This document shows, in pieces, positions 15,707 through 25,826 of a DNA stretch of 64,000 nucleotides. Where the stretch lies: contig JAEUKA010000100.1 of the NCBI GenBank assembly GCA_016794465.1, positions 1 through 64,000 on the forward strand, read 5' to 3'. The position numbers were made by a program, and so were the translations under genes. This DNA comes from Myxococcales bacterium. Lineage in GTDB: Bacteria > Myxococcota_A > Polyangia > Palsa-1104 > JAEUJZ01. The notes under the pieces are model-generated. The model ran no database searches. It had not been told where the DNA came from and saw only the letters and a list, made by a program, of their open reading frames with translations. Every line of letters starts with the position of its first letter. The stretch's first letter is position 1.

Positions 15707-16981
15707 CCGGTTGACGAACGTACTCGCTACCGGGTCCAAGATCTTGTGGCACGAGGTGCAGTACTGATCATCGCGGGTCGGGTTGGTGCTGGTGACGCTG
15801 GATGGATCGATCGGACGCTCGGCCACTGCCAGCAGATCGGTGGCCAGGAAGAACTTGTAGGTCATGCGCGCACGGGCGCGGTTGACGTTGGTGGTGGTCG
15901 TGGGCCAGCGGTTGAGCCAGGCCGGTGTGGTGATGACACCAGAGTGTGGCAGGTCCACCTTGGCTCCACTGCGGGTGATCTGAACCTTCGCAGGACGGAA
16001 GTCGTAGTACGCGGCAGAGCTCTGCAGTCCCACGGTCTTGGGATCGATTCCGTAGGTCTGGGCAGACTGCCAGTTTACGACGGTGTAGTCCGCAGTCAGG
16101 ATCTCTGTGAACGGCTTGTTGTTGCGCGCGACGTAGGCAATCAGCTCCAGCGGTTCCGCCGCGACTCCATAGCCGGCCCACTTGCGATTGTTCCGCTGAT
16201 CCGCCGTGAGCATGTTGTCGGGAACAGCGGTCGGATTCCACCAGTTCTTGTTGGGATAATCGGTGTCGTTTAGGAGTCCCAGCGCTTGCCCGTCATACTG
16301 GTTGTAGCGACCCGTCAGCAGGACCTCTCCGTAGATTTCCTTCAGCAACGTAAAGAAGGAATCCTGCGTCATCAGGCTGTCGAGTGCCGCAGACAGAGCT
16401 TGCTCGCCACCATCTGCGACAGCGGCTTCCTCTTCCGGAGTTGGGAGTCGGCCCCCCAGCTGTAATGAGGCCTTGCGCAGCGTCGAGACAGGGTCCATGA
16501 CTCCCAAGTTGGGAACCACCGAGCTTGGGTCTGCATCGCAAGTGACCGGGTCAGACACTCGATCGACCATCTGCTCGAGGAGCTTGTACTCCTCTGAGTC
16601 ACTGGTGAGCACAGCCCCACCGCCGTGATCCATCTCACCCAGCGGCTTGCGCAGAAGCTCAGACTTGCCATCAAACTGGATGCGGGCAACCTCGCTGATG
16701 TTGCCAAGGTTGATGTCTAGGAAGCCAGGAAAGGACTGCGAGAGCTGGATAAACTTGGCGTTCTTGTTGGCCGCGACTCCCTCGGGAGCGTGGCACTTCA
16801 GACAGTTTTTCGAGACGACCTGAGTCCAAACTTTTTGTTCATAAAAGGCACTGTTGTCTAGGCACTTGTCGGCACACCCAGACAGCAGCGATGCAGACAG
16901 TGCGACCGCACTGGCGACGAAGCACTCAATCGGGCGGCGCTTCCACAGTGCGGTGCTCTTTTCGATCCGGTTTCTGCTCAT
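15700..16981 (-). pseudogene. N-terminal part of split cytochrome-type lipoprotein
   Basis: The ATG at 16981 has a good ribosome binding site (AGAAGGAGT). A lipoprotein leader ends SLLSGC. A first haem-binding CLKCH motif and a second, CTSCH in DDQYCTSCHKILDP, mark the N-terminal cytochrome and the DUF1588-type domains seen in exported DUF1592/1588/1585 proteins. At residue 428 the frame enters the insertion and runs to a chance stop at 15527. The rest of the gene is at 12639-13724. The intact protein would be an envelope haem lipoprotein encoded just before the DUF1501 gene. Confidence 0.85.
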
Positions 16982-17267
16982 GCAACTGACTCCTTCTGCG
17001 ACCACTTGATGCGGACGTAAGCGAAACAAGAGCGTCCGTACCTTGTGGCATGTGTGACATGGGTATCCTGACGAGCCCACCCCCATGTAGTGAGCCCCAC
17101 GCAAGCGAGCTCATGACAGCGGCATTTAGGATACGGTCGCCGAGAGGGTGGAGCAAACCGAACGTCTGCGAGATTTGTGAGCCTGCGAAGATACTTAGGA
17201 ATCTGCGCCGATGGTTGCGGCGGACTTCACAACGTCAAAAGTCGTGCAGAGCAAGTAGGATAGACAG

Positions 17268-17666
17268 ATGCCGATCGCTGCGCGCCTCCTCCTGATGAGT
17301 GCACTCCTATTCGGAATGGACGGCTGTATGTCTCAGGAGCGCTATGTGATCGACAAGTCTGCGCGGACTCCACTACAGGCGCGACACACTCCCAATCGGA
17401 TGATCACGGCGGGATCGGTTCTGACTTGGATCGGAACCGCAGTATCGCTGGCGGGAACGGTGATGGTGGCGGTAGGAAAGGTACAGGACAGTACGCCGCT
17501 CTTTTATGCGGGCGGAATCTCGGCGCTGGCGGCAGAGCCCATCATGTGGACAGGAACCGGACTGTGGATTGCGGGAGCCATGCGACGACCCTCCGAAGCG
17601 CCTCCGCCCGCCGCAGCATCCACCGCAGCATCCACAGAAGCGCCCGCCACACGCGTAACGGACTAG
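17268..17666 (+). CDS. Small lipoprotein with two membrane-like segments
   Basis: A 132-residue protein with leader MPIAARLLLMSALLFGMDGC and lipobox MDGC. Two hydrophobic glycine-rich segments follow (TAGSVLTWIGTAVSLAGTV and GGISALAAEPIMWTGTG), then an Ala/Pro tail. It faces the signal peptidase gene; the two stop codons overlap by 2 bases. The 286-base gap before it (16982-17267) holds the divergent promoters and no other gene that I can support. Function unknown. Confidence 0.75.
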   Translation: MPIAARLLLMSALLFGMDGCMSQERYVIDKSARTPLQARHTPNRMITAGSVLTWIGTAVSLAGTVMVAVGKVQDSTPLFYAGGISALAAEPIMWTGTGLWIAGAMRRPSEAPPPAAASTAASTEAPATRVTD

Positions 17667-18826
17667 GGCAGCGCCAGCAGCGTCCGCTCGCGACGGAACA
17701 CGCCGGTTGGTGTAAACGACCACAGCACCCGCCGGACTCGACCTGTCACGCGGGACATCGGCACCGCGCCAAAGTGACGGCTGTCATGGCTGTTGTCGCG
17801 GTTGTCTCCCAGCACAAACACGCTGTCCGGTAAAACGGTAAAGCTCTGCGGCGTAGTCGAACCAAGCGGCTCCTGATCCCACACCACCGCGTAGCGCTTG
17901 CCACCGAGCGTCTCTGCTCTGGCCAGGCACTTGTGGAGCGTTCCCGGCAGCGGCTGCTTCTGATCGATGTCGAGATACTCACACGGACCGCCCTCGCCCA
18001 CCGATTCGACCGGACTGCCGTTGCGCCACAACACCCGCTCGCGCAACTCGATGCGATCCCCCGGCAGACCGACCACGCGCTTGACCAGCTGCGCCGGCTC
18101 GTCGTCACTGCGCGAAAACACCACCAGCTCGCCCAGCTGCGGCAGCGTCGCCCGCAGCGCCCGAGGACTCCCCGGCAGCTGTAGTCCGTAGTCAAACTTG
18201 GTCGCCAGCACGACATCGCCCGCCAGCAGCGTCGGGTGCATGCTCGCCGACGGCAAGCGGTAGGTTTCGATCACCGTCATGCGCACAACCAGCGACAGCA
18301 GCGACGGCAAGCCGAGCGCCACCAGCGCCGCCAGCCAGGCCCGCTCGCCACTGACCGCGCCCAGCTTTTTCAGTCCACTGACAATCACCCGCGCGCCCAG
18401 CAGCAGCCCAATCGGCATTCCCACCACCGGCACAATCAGCACTGGCAGCGTCGCTTGTGCAAAGCCGACGCCGGCAATCGCCAGATCCCAGGCGCGCTGG
18501 CCCTCGACGGGCTGCGGACCCAAAAAGCGCACCAGCAGCGACTCCAAGAACAGCAGCAGCGTTGACAGCAGCGGACCCGACAGAAGCAGAAACAGCGCCA
18601 CCGGGGCAAACACCGGCAGCTGACCGACGAGGGCGCCAATCACGCCCACGCCCACCGCCGCCGCTCCATACGACAGCGCGAACATCGTCAGTGCAAAGCG
18701 CAGCGCCCGCTGGCGAGTCGCGGCCAGATCCTCGGCGACAAACAGCCGCGCCGGGTCTTGCCAAGCGGTCACAAAGTCCGAAACCACCGAGGCCAACAGA
18801 GCCGCCGGCGAAAGTTGAACAGCCAT
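17663..18826 (-). CDS. lepB: Signal peptidase I with N-terminal multi-helix membrane domain
   Basis: A 387-residue inner-membrane serine protease that would remove Sec signal peptides. The catalytic Ser195 lies in LPSASMHPTL and the catalytic Lys249 in QLVKRVVGLPGD. The conserved GDNRDNSHDSR box follows near residue 340. Ordinary signal peptidases have one or two N-terminal helices. Here about 180 residues with some five hydrophobic segments, resembling a Yip1-type domain, precede the protease. The start at 18826 follows a GAGGAAA ribosome binding site; the open frame upstream of it is non-coding in style. Confidence 0.92.
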   Translation of the reverse strand: MAVQLSPAALLASVVSDFVTAWQDPARLFVAEDLAATRQRALRFALTMFALSYGAAAVGVGVIGALVGQLPVFAPVALFLLLSGPLLSTLLLFLESLLVRFLGPQPVEGQRAWDLAIAGVGFAQATLPVLIVPVVGMPIGLLLGARVIVSGLKKLGAVSGERAWLAALVALGLPSLLSLVVRMTVIETYRLPSASMHPTLLAGDVVLATKFDYGLQLPGSPRALRATLPQLGELVVFSRSDDEPAQLVKRVVGLPGDRIELRERVLWRNGSPVESVGEGGPCEYLDIDQKQPLPGTLHKCLARAETLGGKRYAVVWDQEPLGSTTPQSFTVLPDSVFVLGDNRDNSHDSRHFGAVPMSRVTGRVRRVLWSFTPTGVFRRERTLLALP

Positions 18827-18863
18827 CGCGATTTCCTCACCCGACGAAGCGCCTGAAGCCGAA

Positions 18864-20039
18864 CTAGATGACACCCGGTACGACCAAGTCGCCTTTGCTG
18901 AGCAGCTCACGACTGATGACGAGGCGCTGGATCTCGTTGGTGCCTTCGCCGATCTCGCACAGCTTGGCATCGCGCATCGCTTTTTCGACGGGAAACTCGC
19001 GGGTGTAGCCGTAGCCGCCGTGAATCTGGACCGCCGTGTTACAGGCCCGCATCGCCGCCTGCGCCGCATACAGCTTGCCCATCGACGCTTGCAGCCCAAA
19101 GCGCAGCCCTTGGTCGTGCATCCACGCCGCTCGCTGTAGCAGCAGTCGCGACGCATCCAGCTCCATCACCGCCTGCGCAATCATGTTCTGAATCGCCTGA
19201 AACTCCGCCAGCGACTTGCCAAACTGACGCCGCTCTTTGGCATAGCGAATCGCCGCCTGCATCGCCCCCGCGCCCAGTCCCAGCGCCATCGCCCCAATCG
19301 TGATCCGGCCCTTGTCGAGGATGCGCAGCGTGTCGATAAAGCCGCTGTCAATCTCGCCGAGGCGCTGGCTGTCCGGCACCCGCACGTCGTCCAGCGTCAG
19401 CTCCGCCGTATCCGAGGCATGCAGGCCCATCTTTTCGATCCGCCGACTCGCCGCAAAGCCTGGCGTCCCGTAGTCAACCAGGAAGGCCGTGATGCCGCGC
19501 TGCTTCTTTTCCGGCGAGGTCACCGCCAAGATCACCGCCACCCCACCGACCGAGCCCTGGGTAATGAACGTCTTTTGTCCCGACAGACTCCAGCTACCGT
19601 CCTCAAGTCGCGTCGCCCGCGTCTTCGCCCCCGCCGCATCCGATCCCGATCCCGGCTCGGTCAGACCCCACGCGCCCAGCTTCCGCCCCGACGCCAGATC
19701 CGGCAGATAGCGCCGCTTCTGGTCTTCGCTGCCAAACAGGTTGATGTGTCCCGAGCACAGGCCGTTGTGCGACGCGACCGTAATCGCCACCGAGCCATCG
19801 ACAGCGGCCAGCTCCTCGATCACCAGCGCCACATCCAGCATCGACATCGCCGAGCCGCCGTACTCCTCAGGCGTGGTCATGCCGAGCAGCCCGAGCGCCC
19901 CCAGCTTCGGAATCAGCTCGTGCGGAAAGTGCGACTCGTTGTCCCACCTGCGGCTGTGCGGCGCGATCTCGGCCTGCGCAAACTCGCGCACCGTCTTTTG
20001 CAGCGCCTTTTGGTCTTCGGATAGCTCAAAGTCGATCAT
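18864..20039 (-). CDS. Acyl-CoA dehydrogenase
   Basis: A 391-residue FAD enzyme that oxidises acyl-CoA to trans-2-enoyl-CoA. It has the full family layout: N-terminal helices (MIDFELSEDQ), middle beta domain (WGLTEPGSGSDA), C-terminal helices (ERRQFGKSLAEFQAIQ) and the catalytic Glu in GEGTNEIQRL. It is the first of three paralogues in this block and lies 33 bases downstream of the B12-binding subunit gene, so probably in its operon. The exact chain length or branching of the substrate cannot be read from the sequence. Confidence 0.93.
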   Translation of the reverse strand: MIDFELSEDQKALQKTVREFAQAEIAPHSRRWDNESHFPHELIPKLGALGLLGMTTPEEYGGSAMSMLDVALVIEELAAVDGSVAITVASHNGLCSGHINLFGSEDQKRRYLPDLASGRKLGAWGLTEPGSGSDAAGAKTRATRLEDGSWSLSGQKTFITQGSVGGVAVILAVTSPEKKQRGITAFLVDYGTPGFAASRRIEKMGLHASDTAELTLDDVRVPDSQRLGEIDSGFIDTLRILDKGRITIGAMALGLGAGAMQAAIRYAKERRQFGKSLAEFQAIQNMIAQAVMELDASRLLLQRAAWMHDQGLRFGLQASMGKLYAAQAAMRACNTAVQIHGGYGYTREFPVEKAMRDAKLCEIGEGTNEIQRLVISRELLSKGDLVVPGVI

Positions 20040-20072
20040 GGCTCCCTCGTCGGGATAGGGGTGAATCTAGAC

Positions 20073-20519
20073 CTAACGCAGGCGGCTCGCCTCAGCGCGG
20101 GGACGGACGACCTTTTCAACCCAATCAATGATGTCGCGCGTCGAGGTTCCGGGCTTGAACAGCGCCGCCACCCCCAGTCGCTTCAGCTCGGCCTCGTCTT
20201 CTTCGGGAATGATGCCGCCGCCGAACACCAGCACGTCGCCGGCCCCGCGCGCTCGCAGTGCATCGAGCACCGCCGGAAACAGCGTCATGTGCGCGCCCGA
20301 CAGGATCGACAGGCCCACCGCATCGACCGCTTCTTGCATCGCCGTCGCCGCAACCATCGCCGGAGTCTGGTGCAGCCCGGTGTAAATGACCTCGTAGCCC
20401 GCATCCGAGAGCGCTCGCGCCACCACCTTGGCCCCACGATCGTGACCGTCTAGACCTGGCTTGGCGACGAGGATACGCAGCTTGGTGTTGGCACTGCCAG
20501 AAGGCATGTCAGCTTGCAT
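20073..20519 (-). CDS. Stand-alone cobalamin-binding subunit of methylmalonyl-CoA mutase type
   Basis: A 148-residue B12-binding domain. The cobalt-ligand motif is GLDGHDRGAKVVARAL (DxHxxG type), followed by LSILSGAHM and VFGGGIIPEED. It lacks the TIM-barrel catalytic part, which must come from another gene outside the window if it acts in methylmalonyl-CoA mutase. The ATG at 20519 overlaps the upstream acyl-CoA dehydrogenase by 11 bases; an in-frame ATG at 20507 is an alternative. Context suggests propionate or branched-chain acyl-CoA breakdown. Confidence 0.9.
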   Translation of the reverse strand: MQADMPSGSANTKLRILVAKPGLDGHDRGAKVVARALSDAGYEVIYTGLHQTPAMVAATAMQEAVDAVGLSILSGAHMTLFPAVLDALRARGAGDVLVFGGGIIPEEDEAELKRLGVAALFKPGTSTRDIIDWVEKVVRPRAEASRLR

Positions 20520-21684
20520 GATCGGAAAACTCCTTGAGCACAGAGCGAGCGATGACCAGCCGCTGAATCTCGCTGGTCCCCTCGTAGATTCGCTGGACTC
20601 GGGCGTCGCGCAGATAGCGCTCGACCGGATACTCCCGCGTGTAGCCGTAACCGCCGTGGACTTGTAGGGCCATGTCGCAGATCCGCCCCGCCGCTTCCGA
20701 GGCATAGAGCTTGGCCATCGCCGCTTTCTGCGAATACCCCTGTCCACTTTCCTTTAAATACGCCGCCCGCAGCGTCAGCAGTCGCGCCGCCTCCAGCTGG
20801 GTTGCCCCGTCGGCCAGCATGTTGGCAATCGCCTGAAAGTCCGACAGTGGCTGCCCGAACTGCTTGCGCTCTTTGCTGTAGTCGCGCGCCGCCATCAGCG
20901 CCGCTCGCCCGACGCCGACCGCCTGACTGGCAATGCCAATGCGCCCCCCGTCAAGCGCCACCATCGCAATCTTAAAGCCGTCGCCCTCTCGCGAGAGCCG
21001 CGCCGACTCCGGAACCAAGCAGCCGTCGAAACTCAGCGGCACCGTCGTCGAGCCCTTCAGCCCCAGCTTGTGCTCTGGCCGCCCCGCAGTCAGCCCCGGC
21101 GTGCCCCCTTCAACGACAAACGCCGACAGACCCGCCGACTGGTTGCGCCGATCCGCCTTGCCGCCGTCGGTCCGCGCCCACACCACGATCACCCCGGCCC
21201 GATCCCCGGACGTAATCCACTGCTTGTTGCCGGTCAGCCGATAGCCACCAGGAACCCGCTCGGCCACCGTCTGAAGTGACGCCGCGTCCGATCCCGACTG
21301 CGGCTCCGACAGCGCAAACGCCCCCGCCACCGCTTCCCCCGAGCACAGCCGCGTCACGTAGGTCTGCTTCTGCTGCTCGCTGCCAAAGGCACAGATGATC
21401 TCGGCCACCATGTTGGTGACCGCCATCGCCACCGACACCGACGCATCAGCGGCAGCGATCTCGGCCAGCGCCAGCGAATAGGCAACCACCCCCGCTTGCG
21501 AGCCCCCGTACTGCTCCGGCACGTTGACGCCCAGCAGGCCCAGCTCCGCAAGCTGCCGCAGCTCTCGCTCGGGAAAGGTTCCATTGAGATCCCGCTCAGC
21601 CGCCACTTTCCGCAGCACTTCGGCAGCAAACTGCCGGGCCGTCGTCTCAATCAGGCGCTGTTCTTCGCTTGGCTCACACTGCAT
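20509..21684 (-). CDS. Acyl-CoA dehydrogenase
   Basis: A 391-residue acyl-CoA dehydrogenase starting at MQCEPSEEQRL after a GGGAAG ribosome binding site. Middle-domain signature FALSEPQSGSDA, C-terminal RKQFGQPLSDFQAIANMLAD and the catalytic Glu in YEGTSEIQRLVI are present. Translationally coupled to the B12-binding subunit downstream. The YEGTSEIQ form is typical of short- and branched-chain enzymes. Confidence 0.93.
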   Translation of the reverse strand: MQCEPSEEQRLIETTARQFAAEVLRKVAAERDLNGTFPERELRQLAELGLLGVNVPEQYGGSQAGVVAYSLALAEIAAADASVSVAMAVTNMVAEIICAFGSEQQKQTYVTRLCSGEAVAGAFALSEPQSGSDAASLQTVAERVPGGYRLTGNKQWITSGDRAGVIVVWARTDGGKADRRNQSAGLSAFVVEGGTPGLTAGRPEHKLGLKGSTTVPLSFDGCLVPESARLSREGDGFKIAMVALDGGRIGIASQAVGVGRAALMAARDYSKERKQFGQPLSDFQAIANMLADGATQLEAARLLTLRAAYLKESGQGYSQKAAMAKLYASEAAGRICDMALQVHGGYGYTREYPVERYLRDARVQRIYEGTSEIQRLVIARSVLKEFSDHAS

Positions 21685-21730
21685 GATCGCTTGTTCTTCC
21701 CAGCTTCGACACTTCGACTCGTGGACCGAC

Positions 21731-22495
21731 TTACTCGCTGTCGGCGCCCGCCCCGAGTGAATACTCAACTTTGACAATCTTGCCGAGCGGATCGGCGAGC
21801 CGCAGGCTCCGCGCCTTCGCATCCAGGCACGCCGTCACCCCTTCATCGAGCGGATCTTTGGGCGACGAAAAGCCCGCCGCCACCACCTGCCCACCCGGAC
21901 CCACATACAGCGTCATCCGCATCGCTTCCACGTGCGCAAACCGCTCGCCCGGCTTCGGCTTTTTCGCCTTGCCCTGACAGCCGAGCAGCTTCTTCTTTTC
22001 CTTGTCGAGCTGCTCCGCGACCTGCTCTGTGCCCCACGACCCGAGCGGCATCCGCCCCGCAAAGTCCATCGGATAGGTGATCTCGCCCAGTCCGCCTTTG
22101 GCCGGCGGGTAGTCGATCTTGGCCAGCGTCTGCATCAAGCAGTGCTCGACCTCGTAACTACCGACATTCGACTTTTGGGTAATGACGCGCTTGGCCTTGC
22201 CGTCGGTTCCGATGAACAGCTTGAGCTCAATGTGACCGCTCAAGAAGATCATCCGCGACGACACGTCCTCGTAGCACTTCTTCAGGTCCGGCTGGCTCTT
22301 TTGCAGCACCCGCTCACAGGCCGGCGCATCCAGCTGTCCCGCGATCCCTTCGATCGCCATCTCTTCCGCCACAGTCGGGGCCGCAGCCGGCTTCGGCGCC
22401 TTCTTGCGCGACTCTGCCGTTCCCAGCAGTGCTCCGCACACAAGCCCGCCCCACAGCACCATCATCCCCAGCTCTCGAAAGCCCCACGCTTGCAT
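21731..22495 (-). CDS. Periplasmic AgmX/TonB-C-like protein
   Basis: A 254-residue exported protein (hydrophobic leader GMMVLWGGLVCGALLG). Two copies of the fold seen at the C-terminus of myxobacterial AgmX/PglI proteins are visible: ACERVLQKSQPDLKKCYED then HIELKLFIGTDGKAKRV, and MRMTLYVGPGGQVVAAGF. Paired Cys in each copy probably form disulfides. It starts with an AAGGAG site that overlaps the end of the preceding lipoprotein gene, so both are co-transcribed. Its partner is unknown. Confidence 0.8.
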   Translation of the reverse strand: MQAWGFRELGMMVLWGGLVCGALLGTAESRKKAPKPAAAPTVAEEMAIEGIAGQLDAPACERVLQKSQPDLKKCYEDVSSRMIFLSGHIELKLFIGTDGKAKRVITQKSNVGSYEVEHCLMQTLAKIDYPPAKGGLGEITYPMDFAGRMPLGSWGTEQVAEQLDKEKKKLLGCQGKAKKPKPGERFAHVEAMRMTLYVGPGGQVVAAGFSSPKDPLDEGVTACLDAKARSLRLADPLGKIVKVEYSLGAGADSE

Positions 22496-22504
22496 CCGTT
22501 CTCC

Positions 22505-23026
22505 TTACTGACTGGAGCGCAGGAAAAAGTGGCACTGCATACTCGCCGTCTCCGTGCCTTCGGGAAAGCTCCAGTTCCGTACTGCATCGACGACGCACTG
22601 CTCCAGGCTCTGCTGATCGGGCTTGGGCGAGAGCACGTCCACGCTCACAGCTTTCCCCGCCGGCGAGATGGTCAGCATCACCCCAATGTTCACTTCGAGC
22701 TTGCGGTTCTTGGTGCGCTCGACCTCGGCGCTCCAGCACGATGGCAGCTCGCTCGACATCTTGCGGGTACAGACCCGCCGGATCGCCTCGCCGCGCTCAG
22801 CCGCGTTCTCGCTCGACTCGACGTAGCCACCGCCGGGCGCTTGCTGCACCTGACTGCCGCCCTTGCCTGCGGTCCGCACCGACGCCGTGCCCGATCGTCG
22901 CTGCGGCGACTTGTCATCGCACCCGCCCCAGAAGAGCAAGGCCGCAAAAAGGACACCTCCACATCCACGTCCCAACCGACTGACCGTATGGTGAGAAGAG
23001 AAGAAAGAGAGGTGTCGTGACTGCAT
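22505..23026 (-). CDS. AgmX-like lipoprotein
   Basis: A 173-residue lipoprotein with leader GRGCGGVLFAALLFWGGC and lipobox WGGC. A short linker precedes one AgmX/TonB-C-like module: CTRKMSSELPSCWSAEV, then VNIGVMLTISPAGKAVSV, then QCVVDAVRNWSFPEG. The start has AAAGGAG as ribosome binding site. It lies between two acyl-CoA dehydrogenase genes, upstream of a second AgmX-like gene. The two are probably partners at the envelope. Confidence 0.8.
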   Translation of the reverse strand: MQSRHLSFFSSHHTVSRLGRGCGGVLFAALLFWGGCDDKSPQRRSGTASVRTAGKGGSQVQQAPGGGYVESSENAAERGEAIRRVCTRKMSSELPSCWSAEVERTKNRKLEVNIGVMLTISPAGKAVSVDVLSPKPDQQSLEQCVVDAVRNWSFPEGTETASMQCHFFLRSSQ

Positions 23027-23062
23027 GGCTTGCTCCTTTAGAAGACTCTGCGGACTGTCTGC

Positions 23063-24214
<1,152 letters not shown>

Positions 24215-24469
24215 GACAGTAGTCGTTCCTTGGCGAGAGAGGATGGAGGCAGTCACTCGGACCGCCTCGCCATCCTTATCACGATCGCACACCCCAGGGT
24301 AGACCTCAAACCCGCCCCGGGCCTCGTCCGGCTTTCATCCTCCAAAAACACTGCGCTCCACTGTTTGGCGGAGCTTTCAGTCACCTCCAAGCTGTGGCCG
24401 GCACCGTCGAAAACTGATATGATCGATTCCTATTTGACCGGCCCTGTTGGCTGGAGTTGAGGAGAACCT

Positions 24470-24886
24470 ATGAAGACGCTTAAGAGAGTGCTTTGGTCGT
24501 TGTCTGCGGTGATGCTGCTGGCGATCGGTGGCTGTGGTTCGGCGCAGGCACCTTCCTGTACGGGCACGAGCTGCGCTTGTCCTTCGGGAGCAAGCTGCGA
24601 TCTCGCCCAGGGAGGCTGTAGTGGTGGCAGCTGCACCGCAAGTTGCATCGACAAGAACAACTGCATCGGCAGCTGCGGTCCGTCCTGTTCGCTGGCCTGT
24701 AGCAACGGCTCGACGTGCACCGTGACCGTCGGTCCCAGCGCGAGCGTAAGCTGCACCAGCGGCGCGACCTGTCACATCACGTGCACGGGCTCCTGCTCGG
24801 TGGGCTGCACCGGCGGCTCGACCTGTGATCTGACCTGTGCCGGCAAGTCGGCGCAGACCCTCAGCGCTGGCGGACAGTGCCCGTAG
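24470..24886 (+). CDS. Cys/Gly/Ser-rich lipoprotein
   Basis: A 138-residue lipoprotein with leader KTLKRVLWSLSAVMLLA and lipobox IGGC. The mature part is repetitive, with Cys every 4-8 residues (SCTGTSCACPSGASCDLAQ; CSVGCTGGSTCDLTCAG). It has over 20 Cys and may form a beta-helix-like or disulfide-ladder surface protein. GAGGAG ribosome binding site. Function unknown. The 142 bases after it contain GC-rich hairpin-forming sequence but no clear T-run. Confidence 0.8.
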   Translation: MKTLKRVLWSLSAVMLLAIGGCGSAQAPSCTGTSCACPSGASCDLAQGGCSGGSCTASCIDKNNCIGSCGPSCSLACSNGSTCTVTVGPSASVSCTSGATCHITCTGSCSVGCTGGSTCDLTCAGKSAQTLSAGGQCP

Positions 24887-25028
24887 ACCCTACCGATTGA
24901 TCCTTTCGCGTCCCTCTTCGACCGCCCGCTCCAGCTTTTGCAGCTGCTTCAGCCAGATCCCAAGTTAGGCTCGGGCCCTGAAAACGGCGTGATCGGTCCG
25001 CAACACCGTTGTGGCCGAGGGCCGGAGC

Positions 25029-25823
25029 TTACTGACCGGTGTAGGTGGGGGGGCGCTTTTGGAGGAAGGCGGTCATGCCTTCTTTTTGGTCGGCGGTGGC
25101 GAACAGATCCGAGAACAGCTGCCGCTCGGTAGCGTTGCCTTCGGACAGCGGTCCTTGCCGACTGGCGTGCAGCGCCTGCTTGGTCTTCTGCACCGCGACC
25201 GGCGCCCTCGACGCGATCTTGTGCGCCAGCTTCTTGGCCTCTGGCAGCAGGTCCGCCAGCGGCAGCACCCGGTTGACCAGACCCAGCCGCAGCGCCTCTG
25301 CCGCCGGAAAGCTGTCGCCCGACAGCAGGATCTCTGCCGCCGCGCCAAACGACACCCGCCGAGGCAGCCGCTGACTGCCGCCAAAGCCGGGCATGACGCC
25401 GATGCTGACCTCGGGCTGCCCAAAGCGAGCGCTCTCGGAGGCAAGCAAGATGTCGCAGGCCATCGCCAGCTCCAGGCCGCCACCGAGCGCAAAGCCGTTG
25501 ACCGCCGCAATCACCGGCTGCGGCAGCGACTCTAGCCCGTCCATCACGCGGTGGCCCAGCTCGGCAAAGCCCAGCGCTTCCGCCGGCTGCATCGCCGCCA
25601 TCGCCGCAATGTCGGCACCGGCCACAAACGCCTTCTCCCCTGCCCCGGTCAGCACCACCGCCCGCACCGCCGGACTTGTCCGCAGCGAGTTCCCCAGCGC
25701 CAGCAGCTCCTCCAGCACCTTTTGGTTCAAGGCATTGAGCGCCTTGGGCCGATTGATGGTGACGACCGCCACCGGGCCATCCAACTCGACAAGCAACGTC
25801 TCAAACTGGCTCTGCATCGACAT
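25029..25823 (-). CDS. Enoyl-CoA hydratase (crotonase family)
   Basis: A 264-residue crotonase that hydrates enoyl-CoA to 3-hydroxyacyl-CoA. It has the CoA pocket AGADIAAMAAM, the oxyanion-hole stretch GFALGGGLELAMACD and the two catalytic glutamates (in GGGLELA and QPEVSIGVMPG). It is the last gene of a thiolase, dehydrogenase, hydratase operon, 3 bases after the dehydrogenase stop. The second in-frame ATG, two codons later, could also be the start. Confidence 0.93.
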   Translation of the reverse strand: MSMQSQFETLLVELDGPVAVVTINRPKALNALNQKVLEELLALGNSLRTSPAVRAVVLTGAGEKAFVAGADIAAMAAMQPAEALGFAELGHRVMDGLESLPQPVIAAVNGFALGGGLELAMACDILLASESARFGQPEVSIGVMPGFGGSQRLPRRVSFGAAAEILLSGDSFPAAEALRLGLVNRVLPLADLLPEAKKLAHKIASRAPVAVQKTKQALHASRQGPLSEGNATERQLFSDLFATADQKEGMTAFLQKRPPTYTGQ

Positions 25824-25826
25824 CCC

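Noticed and set aside
24887..25028. A terminator between the convergent Cys-rich lipoprotein and crotonase genes
   Set aside because: GC-rich segments can pair imperfectly (CTCGGGCC with GGCCGAG), but there is no T-run on either strand, so I do not call it.
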